Positions 12,001-23,604 of a DNA stretch of 64,000 bases are shown one piece after another. The notes under the pieces were generated by a model. The model searched no databases. It was not told the origin of the DNA and saw only the letters and a program-made list of their open reading frames with translations. Position 1 is the first letter of the stretch. Every line of letters begins with the position of its first letter. A program made the position numbers and the translations under genes. The DNA is from Neurospora crassa OR74A (lineage: Eukaryota > Ascomycota > Sordariomycetes > Sordariales > Sordariaceae), in assembly GCF_000182925.2 (NCBI RefSeq), contig NC_026504.1:5642001-5706000 (forward strand), written 5' to 3'.

Positions 12001-13970
12001 CCTCAGAGAGCTTGGAGACAGCCTCAGAAGCGACCTCCTCGACCTTCTTGGAGTCCTCAGCGTTGGCAACCCACTTGGCAAGAGCCTGCTTGGGAGCGTC
12101 AGAGGAGAACTGGCCGTTGCTGGCGGCCTCCTTGACCTCGGAAACGAACTTTTGCTTGCGCTCCTTGCGGGCGAGGAGGGCACCGAAACCGTACTCGGGA
12201 GTGGCGGAGATGGTGTTGGAAATGCCGGCGTTGTCCTTCTCGATGGAGTTGGCGATGTAGGCGCGCTCACCGAAGAGCTGGTCGAGGATCTTGGTGTAGG
12301 CAGTCTCGAGCTTGGGCTTCTCAAGGCCGTACTCGGAAGCCTCCTTGGGGGCCTCGCGCTCACCAACCTCGAGGTTCTGAACGGGCTTCTCGGAGGTGAG
12401 GTTCTGGAAGATGCCGCGGAGGGCCTGGACAACGGTCTCCTGAGAGATGTAGCCAAGCTGGTGGCCAACAATGGTCTGGACACCGCCAGGGCCGCTCTTG
12501 ACCGAGGTAAGAACATCGATGAGGAGGGGACCCCACTTGGTAGTCTTCCTCGAGACCTGCTCAAGGACAGCTACGCGCTTAACAGACTTGGGGATGGCCT
12601 CGAGGAGCTTGGCGCCCAGCCACGGGCGGTAGAGACGGGCAGTGAGAACACCGGCCTTGGCGAAGCTGTCGTCAGACTGGGCCTGGGCAATGGCCTGGGC
12701 GAAGAGAGGAGAGCCAGAGCCGAAGACGAAGAGGGCGTTCTCGGCGTTGGAAGGACCCGAGTACTCGAAAGCGCTGTATTGCCTGCCAGCAAGGTCGTTG
12801 AGCTTGGCCCAGATGGCAGTGACGTACTTGTAGATGTGCTCGGAGGTGACAACGGGGGCCTGCTCGTCGATGGTGGTGGCGACGGAGGCACTGGGGGTCG
12901 CGCTGGCCTCGCTGGCCTCGCTTTGTTCCTGGCTGGTCTGGGCGGACTCATCGGAGCCGTCCTGGGCAGGGGCAAGAGAATCGGTCGCAGTAGCAGTAGC
13001 GGCCTCAACTTGGCGGGCGTCAAGGACGGTCTGGCTGGCAACAGGCTCGGACTGCTCAGAGACAACGGCTACGCGGCCGTCGTTGGCGTAGATGGAAGAG
13101 CCCGAGATGGAGGCGGACTGGAAGCGGCGAACATTGTCGAGGTTGAGAATCTCCTGGACAAGGCTGAGATCCTCAGCAGCAATGGGCTGCTCGGAAGCGC
13201 TAGAGCTGGGGTCGAAGAAGTGAATAACACCCTTGCCGGACTGGACGGCGAGAGCATGGGCAGTGAGGGCCAGATCCTGAGCCTCCTGGAGAGAGTTGGA
13301 CTGCAGGAAGGTCCAGCCGGAATTCCTTATCGAGGTGATGGCGGTGTAGTCTGGGAGGCTCTTGGGGCCCAGCGCAACGTGGAGGACGACTGGGAGCTGG
13401 GCGAGCTTGTAGAGGTGGGCGATGCTGGGGAGCAGAACCTCGGAGGTGGTTGTTACCGAGACCAGGCGGCCGGAGCGGATGGGTGTGAATACTGAGAGAA
13501 GAGGGTCGTTGTTGTGTCTGACGGGAATGATCTCGGTGACGGCATCGGCGGCCTTGGCGACAAGGCTTTGTGTCCTGGAAGAGGCGAGGCTCTTGAGAGT
13601 GGCCGAGAAGTCGGACTCGGCGGCGAGCGAGGGCTGCACCGAGACGACGACATCGGAGGCCAGGTATGCGATTCTGGCGACTATGGGTTGTGTCACGAAT
13701 TAGCCATTTTGTCTTGTCTTTGTGGTGGTTTTCCATTCTAGGTTTGTTCTCATTGGTTGCCGAATGCATCTCGTGATATCTTGGGCTGTTGGTGTTGGTG
13801 TTGGTGTCGAGAGACATGGCGCCGATTGCGCACTTGGAAGGCACGGATGTAGCGGGGTCAGGTGCAGGACCTCTGGAGAGGAATGGGAACGGGAACGGGA
13901 AGGAGGGGACAAGGGAAGCAAACAACTCACCAGCCTCTTGGGGCGTCTTGATCTGTGTTGTGGAAGCCAT
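9029..13970 (-). CDS. met5: Sulfite reductase (NADPH) beta subunit, MET5-type hemoprotein
   Basis: Exons are 13970-13931, 13680-9134 and 9058-9029, giving 1538 aa (yeast Met5 is 1442). Intron 1 (250 bp) has donor GTGAGT, branch GCTAAT and acceptor CCATAG. Intron 2 (75 bp) has donor GTGAGT, branch CTGAC and acceptor GTACAG, and leads to a nine-residue acidic tail, VAEEEGDEE. The protein reduces sulfite to sulfide for Cys/Met synthesis together with a flavoprotein alpha subunit, which is not in this window. The N-terminal 700 residues resemble the pyruvate-ferredoxin-oxidoreductase-like part of Met5, with a Ser/Glu/Ala-rich linker near 255-285. A flavodoxin domain follows at about 795-945 (LYASDNGNA, TSTAGQGEFP, FGLGDSHY). 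The C-terminal half holds the sulfite/nitrite reductase repeats with siroheme/4Fe-4S cysteines, CVAFPTC (about 1393) and TGCPNGCARP (about 1436). The long second exon leaves a 3.1-kb open frame on the opposite strand, which I treat as a shadow. Confidence 0.93.
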
Positions 13971-16042
13971 CGTTGGAGTCTGGTGATGGCTGGACTGTGG
14001 GGGAGGAGGAAGGAGGTATCAATGGAGGAAAAAAAAAAAGAAGAAAAAAAATAATAAGAAAAAAGAGAACAACGAGTAACCACAGGGAATGGGAACAAGT
14101 GGAAGTACAGTGGTAGGTAGGTATGAGTCTTGGGGATGAGAGGGAATAATATATCGATGATTCACTGACTTGCTCTCCCTTCTTTTCTCCTTTTTTATTT
14201 TTTTTCTCCGAGAAGAGAGAACTGCCCAACCTTGAGAATCGGCAGAACAAGTCTCAATTGAAAGGTTTTGTAGGAATGTCACAACCTAATGCGGAGGGCG
14301 GGACAAATATGTACAGCGAGGCGTGGGAAGGCACTTATGTAATGTCTCTACACTAGTGTGTGTACACTATAAACTCACTAACAACTGAAGCACTGCACAG
14401 CTAAACACACACTCTCTCTCTCTCTCTTGCCCGGCCGCCGCCCCCGCAGTCCACTTGTGGTGATGCCGGCACATGAATGGCTGCGCTGTTTCGTCTGGAG
14501 CGATTGCGTGATCGGCCTAGCTTCATTCGCAGTCATGAGCGCACCCACTTTGGCCGGCCTTTGTGTTGAAATCTGACCCTCGCCAAGTTGCCTCTTTTGC
14601 TGATGACCCTTCCAGCGAATAGAAAGTCTCCAATTTTCAACTTTTGCCTTTGTCAGGAACCAAGTGTGTGTCCATCTCACTGTCACCCCCCCCCCCCCCC
14701 CCCCTCCGTGCCTCCGACGTATCCAGAGGTATCGCACTAACAAAAAACCCCAGACAGACAGATGGACATCCATGCCCCCTCCCCCGACCTCGCCACGGCC
14801 CTCGGGGACTCGGGAAGGCAGCAGCAGACTCTGCAAAGAAAAGAAACCAAACCGCTGAGGAAGAAGGAAAAAAAAAAAGAGAGAACGTCTGTTCGCAACG
14901 GTATCCCAGGGGGTGGCTCCAGGTGAACAACTCCCGACACCGTCCCATCTTTGGATATCCACATTGGTCTCAGGTCTAGTCTGTGACATGGGACGAATAT
15001 AGTGTATGACTCTATTCCCGAGTTGCAGAGACAGACACCCATACTTGTATGGGCATGAGGTATGGTAGTGTACGAAAACAATCTGACAGGATGGATGGAT
15101 GACATATCAAGACCTGCTGAACCCCTTTCCCCCCCATTCCCGAACATCCCCCGAGCCTACTCTATCTCCATGTTCAACCCGCACCTGGAACCATTTCTGC
15201 ACTGGCGCTAGGCCTATATATGAATATTCCCACTCATTGTTCTATGTATCAGTGACATGCTCCTCCATCTGATTGATATCTTCACCTTGATGGTCTCACA
15301 TTCCCCGAATTAACCAACTTCGCGGGGTCAACTCGGGAGGCGGGCATGTCGGGTGGGGGGTGAAAGCGAACGAACGACATGTCCAAGGCGGAATCTCCAA
15401 GAAGGGCCAGCAGTTACATGGCTAAGCCCTGCGCATATTCAAAAAGAAGACACACAATGACATGGATATATCGACTTTGAACTATGGTGTCATTTCTATC
15501 CTTCTCACAAATGTCGACTGCATTTGCGTGAAGCTATCTTATCATGTATACACTATATATCTCCAAATGACCCGAGCCTCCATTAATATCATTACGTCGT
15601 CCAACATCTCCCTGCTGGTGCTGACGGCGTATAAACCAATCCAGAAAAAAACCAACCCGTTCCCTAATTCCCCCAAATATGTCTTTGCGCCGTAATCCCC
15701 TCTGGTATCCTTGAAAGGTAAATATAGAGATATCATGGATATTATGGTGCCCCAGCCGTCCGTGACAAGTTTGTACAAATGCGATGCAAGTACAAAAATC
15801 CAAATGTCTCAATGTACAGTAGGAAGCCGCCTAAAGTGCAGAGACCTTCTTTCATAGTATCCTCCTCTTTATAATGCGTTGTGAGAATGGCTGTCTTCGC
15901 GCCAATACCTCTCTTCTATGCCCATGCATGGTGTGTCGTATGTTGGGATGAATGCTGGCTATGCCGTCTCCTCCTCTCCGATGATAATTAAACGTCTTCA
16001 AAGTCCCACTGAACGAAAACACTTTTCAACTCTGGTGGCCGC
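13971..16042. other. Upstream region of sulfite reductase and 3' flank of KEI1
   Basis: This contains the sulfite reductase leader, (CT)n at about 14411-14427, a 19-nt poly-C run and AT-richer sequence from 15200 onward. I looked for the CYS3 consensus ATGRYRYCAT expected for sulfur genes and found no full match by eye. Small frames at 15462-15812 look accidental. Confidence 0.6.
14686..14704. repeat. Poly-C tract (C19)
   Basis: A run of 19 C residues about 0.7 kb upstream of the sulfite reductase start. Such a tract can form G-quadruplex or i-motif structures. Confidence 0.95.
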
Positions 16043-16976
16043 TCATACCCGGGAGTATCTCCCACCCTTCAACCGCCCTCCAATCTCCCTCGCCCACTCC
16101 TCGTCCTCCTTCCTCCCTCCCAACCAATACCCCCTGCCAAAGCCGACCATCATCCGGCCCATCTTGCCCTGCCAGCCTTCACCCAGCGGCGCGCCCTCCA
16201 CAAACGGATCCGCGACGTGTCCCTCCTTGCCGTTATCATCATCAACCACCTCTCCCGAACCCAGGGGACCACCGGCCCACCCGCTGTTCATATCCACATA
16301 TCTCTGCACCACTGCCCTGGCGTACGCGCAGACCACCAACGCAAAGTAGATCCGGATCAGCGTGAACCCGACCACAAGGCACATGCTGGCCGCGGACTCA
16401 TGCACGCCCACTGCCTTCTCCAGCTGGTTCTTCTGCGCACTATCGTGTTCGTAGTTGCCCTCGCCGTTCGACGGGCTGGCGCTCTCGGGGATGTCACCCT
16501 TGCTAGCGGGGCCCTGCGGATCGTGAAACTGGGTCAGGTACCACGTCGTGGCGAAGAAAGTGACGTAGGCAAAGTTGAGGAGGGTGTCGATGCCGTAGAG
16601 AAAAGCGAGCGCCAGGTTCTGGAAGGGCGATTGGTGTCGGATGTGGGGGATCAGGTACGCCAGCGAGCCGACGACCAAGACGGAGAGCAGGTAGAGACTG
16701 ATTTGCAGGAGGGAGAGCGGGAAGCCGGTGAAGAGGGCGAGGATGCCGTAGATGCCTGTGATGCGGTTGAAGACGAGCGAGAGGGCGATGAGCTCGGTGC
16801 CGGTTTGGAGGGACATGAAGCCGAGGAAGGTCTGTGTTTTGCGCGTGCCGTTGTTAGCATGGCGTCACGGTGATGCCTGATGGTGAGGGTAATCACGATG
16901 GCTGGGGATTGGAGGATGCGAAAAAAAAAAGACTTACCCTCGGCCGGGGAAATCGAAGTCGTAGACCTCGCGACAT
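16043..16976 (-). CDS. kei1: KEI1, regulatory subunit of inositolphosphorylceramide synthase
   Basis: Exons are 16976-16938 and 16831-16043, giving 275 aa. The intron (106 bp, GTAAGT, branch GCTAAC, acceptor AACACAG) is phase 0 and follows a 13-codon first exon. The junction gives PRPRTFLGFMSLQTGTELIALSL, the typical opening of fungal Kei1 proteins; without the first exon the frame would start at an internal Met. Kei1 binds and activates Aur1 in the Golgi for complex sphingolipid synthesis. Four hydrophobic segments are visible: about 24-45, 52-75, 85-110 and a later one around MCLVVGFTLIRIYFALVVCAYA. The motif PHIRHQSPFQNLALAFLYGID fits the family. The C-terminal third is hydrophilic and probably cytosolic. 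The family call is strong; the function is transferred from yeast. Confidence 0.88.
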
Positions 16977-19900
16977 GATTATGGTTTATGTATACGGAGA
17001 GCAAAGTATAGACTCTAGTTTTTGGGCGTCTGTATCGCGAAAATAAAAGGCCACAATGAAAAGGAAAGGACAATTAAAAATGCGACTGATAAAGACGATG
17101 ATGTCGACAGCAAAGAAAAGGGGTCTTTTTTTGCGACGAGCGGCTGGCTGTGACGGATGTGTGAGGTTGCAGGTTGCAGCAGCTGAAAGAGCGGTTCGAA
17201 TGCGACGGCGGCAAGGAAGTGGAAGTGTGTTTGGTTCTTTGCAGCGCAGCCACCTCAACAAACGTCGGTACAGTGCAGCAGAGGTTTTGCGGTGGGCTTG
17301 GAAGTGGGCAGTTAGTTGGATGCGTGACGGGCACGGGCACGGCAGGCAACCAGATTTGTGGGAAGTGGAATTTCTGAAAACCAAAAGTAAGGTAACACAA
17401 CACCACCAACTGCTGATGACAAGACCCCCAACGATCCCAAAGAAAATTAACCAAGACTTCTTGGTGAGCATCACACCAGACCGACGGATTGACGGGCTCG
17501 CGAAGGAGTCCGGGGTTCACACTACGCCAGTTGCGAGCGAGTTGCGACACACACTCCGCGGCGAAACAACCTAACGAAGGAAGCGGCGCCAACCTAATTG
17601 CTTGCTGGATGGAACCCGGATCAATCGGCATACATACATAAATAGACTGTATGGTAGTGTAGTAGTACGATTGCGAATTTGCGAGGCGCTATTGTTATCC
17701 CATTCCTCGGTCACCAGCCTTTCGTTTCTTTCCAGGCTCAACAGGATAGGATTGATTGATTGTTTGGTTTGAAACTTGAAACTCAAAAAAGGCGCCGTCA
17801 TTGTTCGCAATTACCGTCCTTACTTGGCATTCCACACCACATATCAAAATCAAATCCGCGGAAAAGACTAGATTAGACGGGAGTCCATCACCACGGCACC
17901 CTCCTTCAACACCTGATGTCATTTCACACGATTTCCTCGTCAGGCTGCCTCCCTCCCTCCCTTTCGCTTACACTACACTACATGTACCTACTCCAGGCAA
18001 AGCCGCGCTTTCGGTGTCGCGTGTCCTCCCTGTCTGTCCGTCCGTTCGCCTAACCGCCTTTCTAGGCTTGCCAGGCTCGACTCGACTCGGTTATTTGATC
18101 GGTGGGCTATGACGCAAAGGCCTGCCTTCCGTGACGAGACGGACAGGGCAGAGACGGGCACTCCAATCAACGGGGGTTGGTGTTCACGGGGGGTTGTTAG
18201 GTCCATGTTAGCGACTTGCTTTGGCGGCTAACATGTCCGTGTATCACTCACTATCTGAAAATGTTAAGGGGAGTTGGAACGGGGTAGCAGAACCCCCCGG
18301 CTCCGATCAGTGCCAACCTGGACACGGCACCGGCACACATCACACAAGACAAATCTCCGCGTACTCCTGGACCCTGGTAAAAACTATGCTGGGCTGGAAT
18401 CGTATACGTATGCTCATCTTCACTAAACTGGCCGTTTTGGGCATCTACCATAACGACGACTGACGGTATCACCGATCTTCCGATATGTGTATAACTTTCA
18501 GTCAATCATGACGTTGAAGTCTTCAACAAGTGGACAAGAACGGCAACTCCGTCCCTCTTTGCGTTTTGACAGTCGAAGACATAGCCATGTGGAGCCAGTT
18601 TACCCCTGAATTGGGACCCCGAAGAAGGACCCCTTTGCCAAGATACACATCAACTTTATGCTTGAACGCGGACGATGTCTCCGAGGTTGAATGATTATGT
18701 ATATGTATAATTCCCATGTAGAAGGGTCGTTTGGACTACACAAGTCCTTCCATCTCTTGCGGCACGCGTAGATCCCAGCTGTTCAACGGCCCAACATCGA
18801 GACGGACTTTCAACACTAGGTACCTAAAGGAAACTCAAGAGAAGATAGGTACTGAAGAATACAGGAACCTCGAGTACCCCTGGGAGAACTAACCACTGAA
18901 TCCGACGAAAGTTCCTTTCTGGGAGCAGGCCGAAAACCACTTGCCGAATCCCATCCGACGTTTTTTTCGCAAGGCTGATCATCCACACCTACTCAGCGTC
19001 TTATGTCATGATGGATATGCACAAATCTGTCCCTCAAAAGACATGATGGGACATGTAAGCTCGGCAAGTAAAGACCGCCCAAAAAGGTTCTTGTTAGCGC
19101 CGATAGTGCAATACTCAACGCGGTACATACACATCCGCCCTAAAAATTTAAAACCCCGGACTCCCACCCGACCTGGCGAGACCGGGGCGGCTGTCGGCGG
19201 CTCTCGGTCCGGCCGAGTTCTCCACTCCTTTACCGGCTGGGCGGTACACCTAACGGTCTTCCCCGGCAGCCTCCGGGAATGTCTAGTCTCGACTTCCGGG
19301 ACACGCACGGGTGTGGAATCTTTTTTTTTCTTTGGGGGTATGTACCCGGAACGGAACGCATACGCGCGTGGGGAGGAGAGAGAGAGAGAGAGAAAGAGAG
19401 AGCGGCAGTTCGTTTGGCGCTGTAGTATGGTCTACATGATGGGAAAGGTGAAATGAATGATGGTCACCAACATGGCTATGGCTGGCTGTCGCGGGCTGTC
19501 GGGATGGCGTGAGAGGGAGGTCAAGTTGCGACAGAACCCATGACTGGATGGGGGCGGCAGATGGGTTTTATACGTACTGCGTAGCTCTTGCGAGTCTACC
19601 TGCCATGTAGACCTGGTCGAACACCCTTACGGCATCGGCGACTTTGATATCGACGGTTATCACCTACCTATCTTGATCATCCATCCAGTCGCCGGGTAGC
19701 CAAGACCGCAACCTGCCATGTACCATATACACATACGCTCCCGTCCCATCCAAATCAAGCAGCAACACTACCTCTATACAATCTCTTCTATTTCGAGCCC
19801 GTTTACCTAACATTACCACAAGAATGGGCAAGATCATTACCATTGAGCTAAAGCTGCTTCGAAAAACTCGGGATATGAGCTGCAGGTCACTGCTCATCAT

Positions 19901-20986
19901 AACCACACCCACGGACAACCCTTTGTTGATATCAGTCTGGTCCTGCAGATGTCCATAATTTACCTACCTAGGTATTCTTTCCCTTGTCCAAGCAAGTTCT
20001 GATCTTCAATACCCGACTGGTTATCAGGATCAATTATTTTCCTTCTTTTTTTTTCTTAGTTTTTTTTCTTCTTCGGTTTTTTTTTTTTTTTTTTCCAACA
20101 AAACATTATGACCAAAGGTCAGTAAAATGTCAGAGGAAGCCAAGTTTCAGAAAGTTGAAAAAACTGCCCCTGGCCACCTAGCTACCTATGCAACCGTCTT
20201 CTGCGTCCTACAATCCCCGAATACCTATCTTGCCCGACAGATGGAGCTATAACTGCACTTCCTAGCCCATCACCGAACAGTATATGACTATAAAATATCG
20301 TCAGTGTAATGCTCAGCCTCTTGCTGCTTACTGGACAGTTGATATCGAGGGCTAGATACCTAGAGATGTCTGCTCGGGATGGAGCATGGTCTTGCAAAAG
20401 CTGACGGTGGTGTATTCTCAGGAAGTAATGTCCCCTTGAGAAGTTGAGTATTGAGTAATGTAACGAGTACAGTCACTCCATCACCTACCTTGGTTGTTTC
20501 CAACGACGCGCGAGCTCGCCCAGGTGAGGTTGCAGTAGGAGCATTGGCCTTACTCACGTCCTCCGGAGACATGGTACATGGGACAGGAAGGTGAAGGACA
20601 TGATCAAAGAGCTGTGTCTGTTAAATCATGGAGTGACTCGAGGATATCATATTGGGCCGGATATATGTATAGGTTTGTTAGTCAACGCTGTCCACTGGAC
20701 CACTGACTGCTGCTGCCATGAACAAGAAGTGGTAATCGCCACTTTGGACAAAGGCATCATGGTCAAACCACCAACAGTAACCTTTGTTGTTGTTACCCAT
20801 GCTAGGAGAAACCAAGACATTGTTCGCCGTTCCGTCAATCCCGTCCCGATCCGATCCCGATCCATAACCCATGACAAAAACGACCTTCCCTTCCAAAAAC
20901 TCCGGCTATGCCGTGTTACAAACCGTCCATCCATCCATATCCATTGTCCAGCCCTTAGTCCGTCCCCCTGATTACATCTGAAACGC
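16977..20986. other. Long gene-poor interval
   Basis: Four kilobases without a gene I can support. Visible items are a GA-rich tract at about 19378-19402, T-rich stretches near 20045-20097, and a tRNA-like A box on the minus strand at 19840-19850. A short minus-strand frame starting at an ATG at 20572 has possible introns (see findings). The longest frame (17056-17574, plus) is rich in Arg and low-complexity segments and has no recognisable domain. Confidence 0.5.
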
Positions 20987-21331
20987 TCACTCCATAGTCC
21001 AATTGTGCTTGATCATCTCCAACGGCTTCATGCTCTTCTCCGCGACATGGCTCGTAGCCACAGCCGCTTTCTCGAGAGGCAAGTCGTGCTCGACGCGATG
21101 AACGGCGCGTTCAACGGGAGGTGTGATGCGCTGGATGCCGCGCTCGACAGGTACGTGGTTCGTAAAGTAGTTGATGTTGCGCTCCCATCGGGGAGCCCAC
21201 TTGGCCGTCGCCCGAGCCACGCGCTCTTCGGCACCGGGGATACCCATGGCGAGCGGGGCGAGCGTGCCGACGCCGGCAGCGCCGAAGAAGATGTACTCGG
21301 TCATGCCGGCGGCAGGGATGCGGACGACCAT
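20987..21331 (-). CDS. Small conserved-looking protein of unknown function
   Basis: A single exon of 114 aa; I do not recognise the family. The start is in a good context (CCAAAATGG) at the end of a CA-rich leader. A short hydrophobic segment, YIFFGAAGVGTLAPLAMG (about 13-30), could be a membrane anchor. Basic and amphipathic sequence follows, with a repeated P-[V/L]-E-[R/K/M] pattern (VPVERG, PPVERA, LPLEKA, KPLEMI) spaced 12-19 residues apart. The N-terminal hydrophobic stretch plus a basic, Trp/Arg-containing tail would suit a small mitochondrial or ER membrane protein; that is inference. A plus-strand frame (21005-21364) overlaps it, but I prefer the minus strand because of its start context and natural composition. 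Confidence 0.6.
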   Translation of the reverse strand: MVVRIPAAGMTEYIFFGAAGVGTLAPLAMGIPGAEERVARATAKWAPRWERNINYFTNHVPVERGIQRITPPVERAVHRVEHDLPLEKAAVATSHVAEKSMKPLEMIKHNWTME

Positions 21332-23328
21332 TTTGGTGGTTGTTTTGGGGGTTTGTTTGTTTGAGAGGAGATGCTGTGGTTGGGTTAGTGGGTTGTGTCG
21401 AGTGAGGGTAAATGTGGTGTTGAAGGAAGATGAGGCAGTGACGTGTGTGTGGTGGTGAGCAGAGGAGATGCAGTTGATGAAGGAAAGGAAGAGATGACAG
21501 TTCTGACAACCGGGTATAAAGTTTTGTCATCCAGCGATGCTGTTCAAAGGAGTGACCACGGAATGGATCACAGACGTACCTCTACTTGTGGTTGAGTGTT
21601 CTTTGCTTGATCAGCAGTTGATGCTGTACTCTTCGAGTGTTATAGGTTGCTCTTTACTCGTGTGTCTGGACAAGTCTTTGAAACGAGGATGAGTGTTCTC
21701 TCCAGGTGCCACGAGGAGAAGAAGCAGATATATAACGAGTGGGAGAGACGGGAGTCCCCTTTATGTGGCAGAAATGGGAACCACAACATAAAGCAGCAGG
21801 TATTGTTACTGCTTGTTAGACTGTCAGGGTCTTGGTGGTAGTTCACCCTCCTTCCCCATGCAGTGTCCTTAACTCGATATCATCTTTTTGAGGGGAGATG
21901 CCCAAGCCTTGACCTCCTGTTGTGCCACTTCCCCTCCCCGGTTTGCCTTGCAGCAAGTGGACGGTCTAGACAGGGAGCCACCGCTCACCTCCGCCTTTCT
22001 CGCCTGCACCTCCTGCTTTTCTTCCTCTGTTGTGAGTAGTTACTATGTCCAACGGCTTCTCGAGACCTGGAACCGTCTGGCTGAGGCATGGTGTAACCCA
22101 GGATTGAGCGGGGTAGGAGTGGCAGGCAATATCCAAAATCCAATCATCTCGAGTGGCTGGACGTCACTTTTGTATCACAGCGGCCCGTCTGTGAGTTCCG
22201 TCGTCTGATTCTGTGATGTCTAATGGCACCACGGAGCGAGGAGTGGTCCGGTGCGCGTGTGCTGTGGCTGGGGGAGGAAGCAGTAGGTGTTGGGTTTGTA
22301 ATTTTGATCCTTTGTACATTTCAGTAGATACCAAGTTTGAGAAGGAAGATTACGGTGAACCGCATGGGATAATTACCGACAAGAAACTGGAAAGAGATAG
22401 CGACATCTTGACTTTCCTATACTTAGTGTACGGTTTGTATCAGGAAAGAACGATCTCGGGACCCTTACTGTCGCAGGGCAGGAGCTAGTCTGGTGGAGCC
22501 TCAGGGGAACCCGACTCCACTTTTGACGCTTTCCCCGGATTCCGTCCCCGCATCTTTGAGTTAGCGCTGTGGATCTGATGGGGCTCTCGGTCAGCACCCG
22601 ACCCTCAACTCCGCTGTGAGTGAGATGAAAGGAGCACTGTGATTGGGGAAGGAGTGAGGAAAGTCCATTGCACTTCAAGTTCAATCTGAGAGACGGAGAT
22701 GCGTTATATCAACCAAGTGTCAAGGAAGACCTCTTTTTGTGTAAAGCCTAAGTAGTCACCTTCAACAGACACTGGCCTACTGCCGACGGAGTTTCCATCA
22801 CAGAAGGTCTTGATCATTGTGAGAAATGACAGACAATTCAAGATCCGATTTCGCCACAGTCTCCGAGAAGAACTTGACGCCTTCAGTTGTAACTCGAATA
22901 GATTCTTCAGACATGGTAAAAATTGCAGTCACGAACACCGATGATACCCGGTGTTGAACATTGTAGAGGGTGTCAGACTTTAATCGTTAGCAGTAACTGA
23001 TGGGAAAGAAAGAGAGTGGAGCTAGCAATGTTAGGGTCCGCGAGAGTCCTGTTAACAGAAACCAATGCCATCTTGGTGACTGAACATTGTCGCGAAGCGA
23101 AAAGATCGTGAGCTCAAGAAGTATTGTTGGATGGATCGGGGAATATACTGATTTGGGAAAAGTAAACATGCCCGTCGACTTGAGCATCATGGCCATCGCT
23201 TGTCGAGAGAGCATCGAAAGTAAGCAGCCGCAATTGCCGGCCAACTTACATCGAGGAATCGATCATCGGGAACCATCATTGTCAAATCAAGAGAAAAGAA
23301 CCGTCTGGGCTGGCGTATATGCACGCTC

Positions 23329-23339
23329 AACCCTAACCC
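23329..23339 (+). promoter_or_regulatory. Telobox-like motif upstream of RLP24
   Basis: The 11-mer AACCCTAACCC lies about 270 bp upstream of the RLP24 start. Telobox elements occur near translation-apparatus genes in several eukaryotes; a role here is inference. Confidence 0.3.
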
Positions 23340-23425
23340 GAGTCTTGTCGGCTGATAGCACGATAGCGCTAAGATAAGCCAAGCGTCCCCTCCGCCCCAC
23401 TTTACTTTTCCAACACCGACATCCA

Positions 23426-23434
23426 GAAATTTTC
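23426..23434 (+). promoter_or_regulatory. RRPE-like element, RLP24 promoter
   Basis: GAAATTTTC, 179 bp upstream of the RLP24 ATG. It resembles the core of the yeast ribosomal RNA processing element. A near-identical element sits at the same distance upstream of NOP53. Confidence 0.35.
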
Positions 23435-23604
23435 AGAAGCGGCGCCCTTGACCGTTTCGCTGTTGTTGACTTTGTTGCTTGCTTCCCCCTCTCCTCCCCC
23501 CCCTCCCGAACAGACAACGAGCCCATCCTCACCCGGCTCGCTGCTTCTCTCCTCAACCACCACCACCACCACCACCACCACAACCACCCACATAACCCGT
23601 CAAG

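Larger units (their letters stand above)
21332..23604. other. Intergenic region upstream of RLP24
   Basis: No gene is supported. The last 300 bp is the RLP24 promoter. It holds a telobox-like AACCCTAACCC at 23329-23339, a GAAATTTTC element at 23426-23434 and a CAC-rich leader at about 23555-23582. The rest has scattered short frames without codon structure. Confidence 0.55.

Noticed and set aside
10385-13495. 1036-codon plus-strand frame as a gene
   Set aside because: It lies wholly antisense to the sulfite reductase coding exon. It has a repetitive Gly/Val/Leu/Glu composition and no domain, as expected from mirrored codon bias.
13800-13830. CYS3-like site ATGGCGCCGAT in the first sulfite reductase intron
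   Set aside because: It matches only 8 of 10 positions of ATGRYRYCAT and sits in an intron.
18941-19456. 171-codon plus-strand frame
   Set aside because: It ends in purine-repeat translation (Glu/Arg) and has no recognisable motif.
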